In this document: one piece after another, positions 63,057-64,000 of the stretch
How the letters are laid out: every line of letters begins with the position of its first letter
Numbering within the stretch: position 1 is the first letter of the stretch
DNA from: JAWHTC01 sp032586155
GTDB lineage: Bacteria; Pseudomonadota; Alphaproteobacteria; Rhodobacterales; Rhodobacteraceae
Reading direction: 5' to 3'
NCBI RefSeq assembly: GCF_032586155.1
Contig: NZ_JAWHTC010000002.1
Location: forward strand, 558,001 to 622,000
DNA: 64,000 bases
Program-made: the position numbers and the translations under genes
The notes under the pieces: generated by a model
The model's database searches: none
What the model was told of the DNA's origin: nothing
The model's input: the letters and a program-made list of their open reading frames with translations, nothing else

Positions 63057-63250
63057 GTGTGATCCCTCAATAACTTTTCATTCTTGTCTCGAGGGTCAGG
63101 TATGACGGTGAAATTGGGCAGAATACGGGCGCTGATTGGATAATGTCGGGGTTTTGTCACGGATCGTTCAAGGCAGGGAAACGGTGAAACAAGTGTTGCC
63201 AGAACGGAATTTGGCCTTTTTTTACTCCTCCCCTTGCGCACTAAGCCTTT

Positions 63251-64000
63251 CTAGAAATTCTTGCAAACTCGTAGGGCATCAAGGATAGCGGCATGGATGT
63301 TGCGCGCGGCAACCGCATCGCCGATCCGGGCGAGATCATATTGCCCTAGCGGGTTATTCACCACGAACGGATCCGTCCCGGCGATCAACGCCACCTGATC
63401 CAATTGCCCCATATTGCGCGATTGTGGTTTCAGATCGTGATAGAGCGCTTCTACTGGAACCGATCCGTTTTCAACGACCACATGGTCGCATAGCCGCTCA
63501 CTCGTCTCTCCGGTCAGAACATGGCGCAAGACCACGCGCTTGCGATTGCCCTCTGCTGCGATTCCGACCAGATCAAGGAAACACTCAAAGACGACGCCCT
63601 GACGTACCAGATCACGCAGCACGACCGCTGCATTCGTCGGCCCAAGGTCATGCGCCACCATCCGGTCCGGCGTCACCATGGTGACCATGGCCCCTGCGCG
63701 CGCCAATACATCCGCACAGACCGTTGCGGGTTGATCACCGACTTCGTCAAATAGCAGGACCTCGCCTGACAGGCGCGCCTCACCTCCCAAAACATCCCAG
63801 CCCGAGATCGCGATATCCCCACCCGGAACATCGGGCGTCTCGGGCCAACCACCAGTTGCCACAACCACCAGATCGGGGGCTTCCGCCATTACATCTGCGG
63901 CTTCGACATATGTATTCAACCGAACGTCCACGCCCAGCCGGGCAACCTCTGTCATCAGCCAGTCGGCCACGCCCCAGATCTGCCGCCGGGTCATCCCTTT
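63251..64000 (-). CDS. NADH:flavin oxidoreductase, C-terminal part
   Basis: The frame is open to the window edge, so the N-terminal FMN barrel lies outside. The visible 249 residues are the dinucleotide-binding half: RRQIWGVADWLMTEVARLGV, LNTYVEAADVMAEAPDLVVV, ATGGWPETPDVPG, LLFDEVGDQPATVCADVLA. This fits the trimethylamine dehydrogenase / 2,4-dienoyl-CoA reductase / N-methylproline demethylase group. The substrate cannot be assigned from this part. Confidence 0.85.
   Translation of the reverse strand, partial: KGMTRRQIWGVADWLMTEVARLGVDVRLNTYVEAADVMAEAPDLVVVATGGWPETPDVPGGDIAISGWDVLGGEARLSGEVLLFDEVGDQPATVCADVLARAGAMVTMVTPDRMVAHDLGPTNAAVVLRDLVRQGVVFECFLDLVGIAAEGNRKRVVLRHVLTGETSERLCDHVVVENGSVPVEALYHDLKPQSRNMGQLDQVALIAGTDPFVVNNPLGQYDLARIGDAVAARNIHAAILDALRVCKNF

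Overview
The window reads as a chromosomal segment of an alphaproteobacterium of the Roseobacter/Rhodobacteraceae type. It is dense and GC-rich with many ATGA/TGATG gene overlaps and TTG/GTG starts. Typical content includes an ffh-chorismate mutase-rpsP-rimM cluster, a liv ABC transporter grouped with a long-chain acyl-CoA ligase and a PAS hybrid kinase, both saccharopine-pathway enzymes, glnK-amtB, MlaA/MlaC and a DUF3775 protein. The taxonomic call is inferred from gene content, not from a marker search. Both edges cut genes: a GT61-type glycosyltransferase on the left and an Old-Yellow-type NADH:flavin oxidoreductase on the right.

Layout. 1-4.8 kb: glycosyltransferase end, a lower-GC patch with a ProC-like reductase and a GFA-family gene broken by an in-frame amber codon, a coupled LysR/DMT-exporter pair and a small membrane protein. 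4.9-10.5 kb: a strongly structured leader, ffh, four tandem translationally coupled GNAT acetyltransferases, chorismate mutase, rpsP and rimM; trmD and rplS, which usually follow rimM, are absent. 10.8-16 kb: N-formylglutamate amidohydrolase, tRNA-Val(GAC) with a good promoter, Zn-independent-type rpmJ, a secreted pseudo-caspase/peptidoglycan-binding protein, a PaaK-like AMP ligase with an atypical P-loop, and a protein made of two copies of an unidentified domain. 16-26.6 kb: a complete liv-type ABC importer with acyl-CoA ligase, divergent from a hybrid histidine kinase and OmpR-type regulator.

26.6-36.5 kb: small membrane proteins, an amidohydrolase coupled to a PUA-like/HNH endonuclease, a solitary formate dehydrogenase alpha subunit, a histidine phosphatase, two saccharopine dehydrogenases and two tandem paralogous small secreted proteins. 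36.5-46.5 kb: DUF3775, rmuC-mutL, rhodanese, glnK-amtB, a class A penicillin-binding protein and mlaA-mlaC. 46.7-57.6 kb: a type I secretion ABC/HlyD pair, RidA, GDPD, a DUF482 protein, pterin dehydratase, peroxiredoxin, a FAD reductase, rsmD, a three-gene PepSY/cytochrome b561/membrane LuxR operon and map. 57.7-64 kb: a decayed secreted-protein gene with two nonsense codons, sfsA, a CinA-like protein, GNAT, AhpD-like protein, OmpA-like protein, LysR and the flavin oxidoreductase.

No CRISPR array, insertion sequence, rRNA or prophage was seen. The most unusual items are the structured region upstream of ffh, the four-GNAT array, the PepSY-b561-LuxR operon with a ten-aspartate run, the duplicated-domain protein, the tandem secreted paralogs and the two pseudogenes. 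Start sites were chosen from Shine-Dalgarno spacing and gene overlaps; all functional assignments are from motif recognition without database searches.
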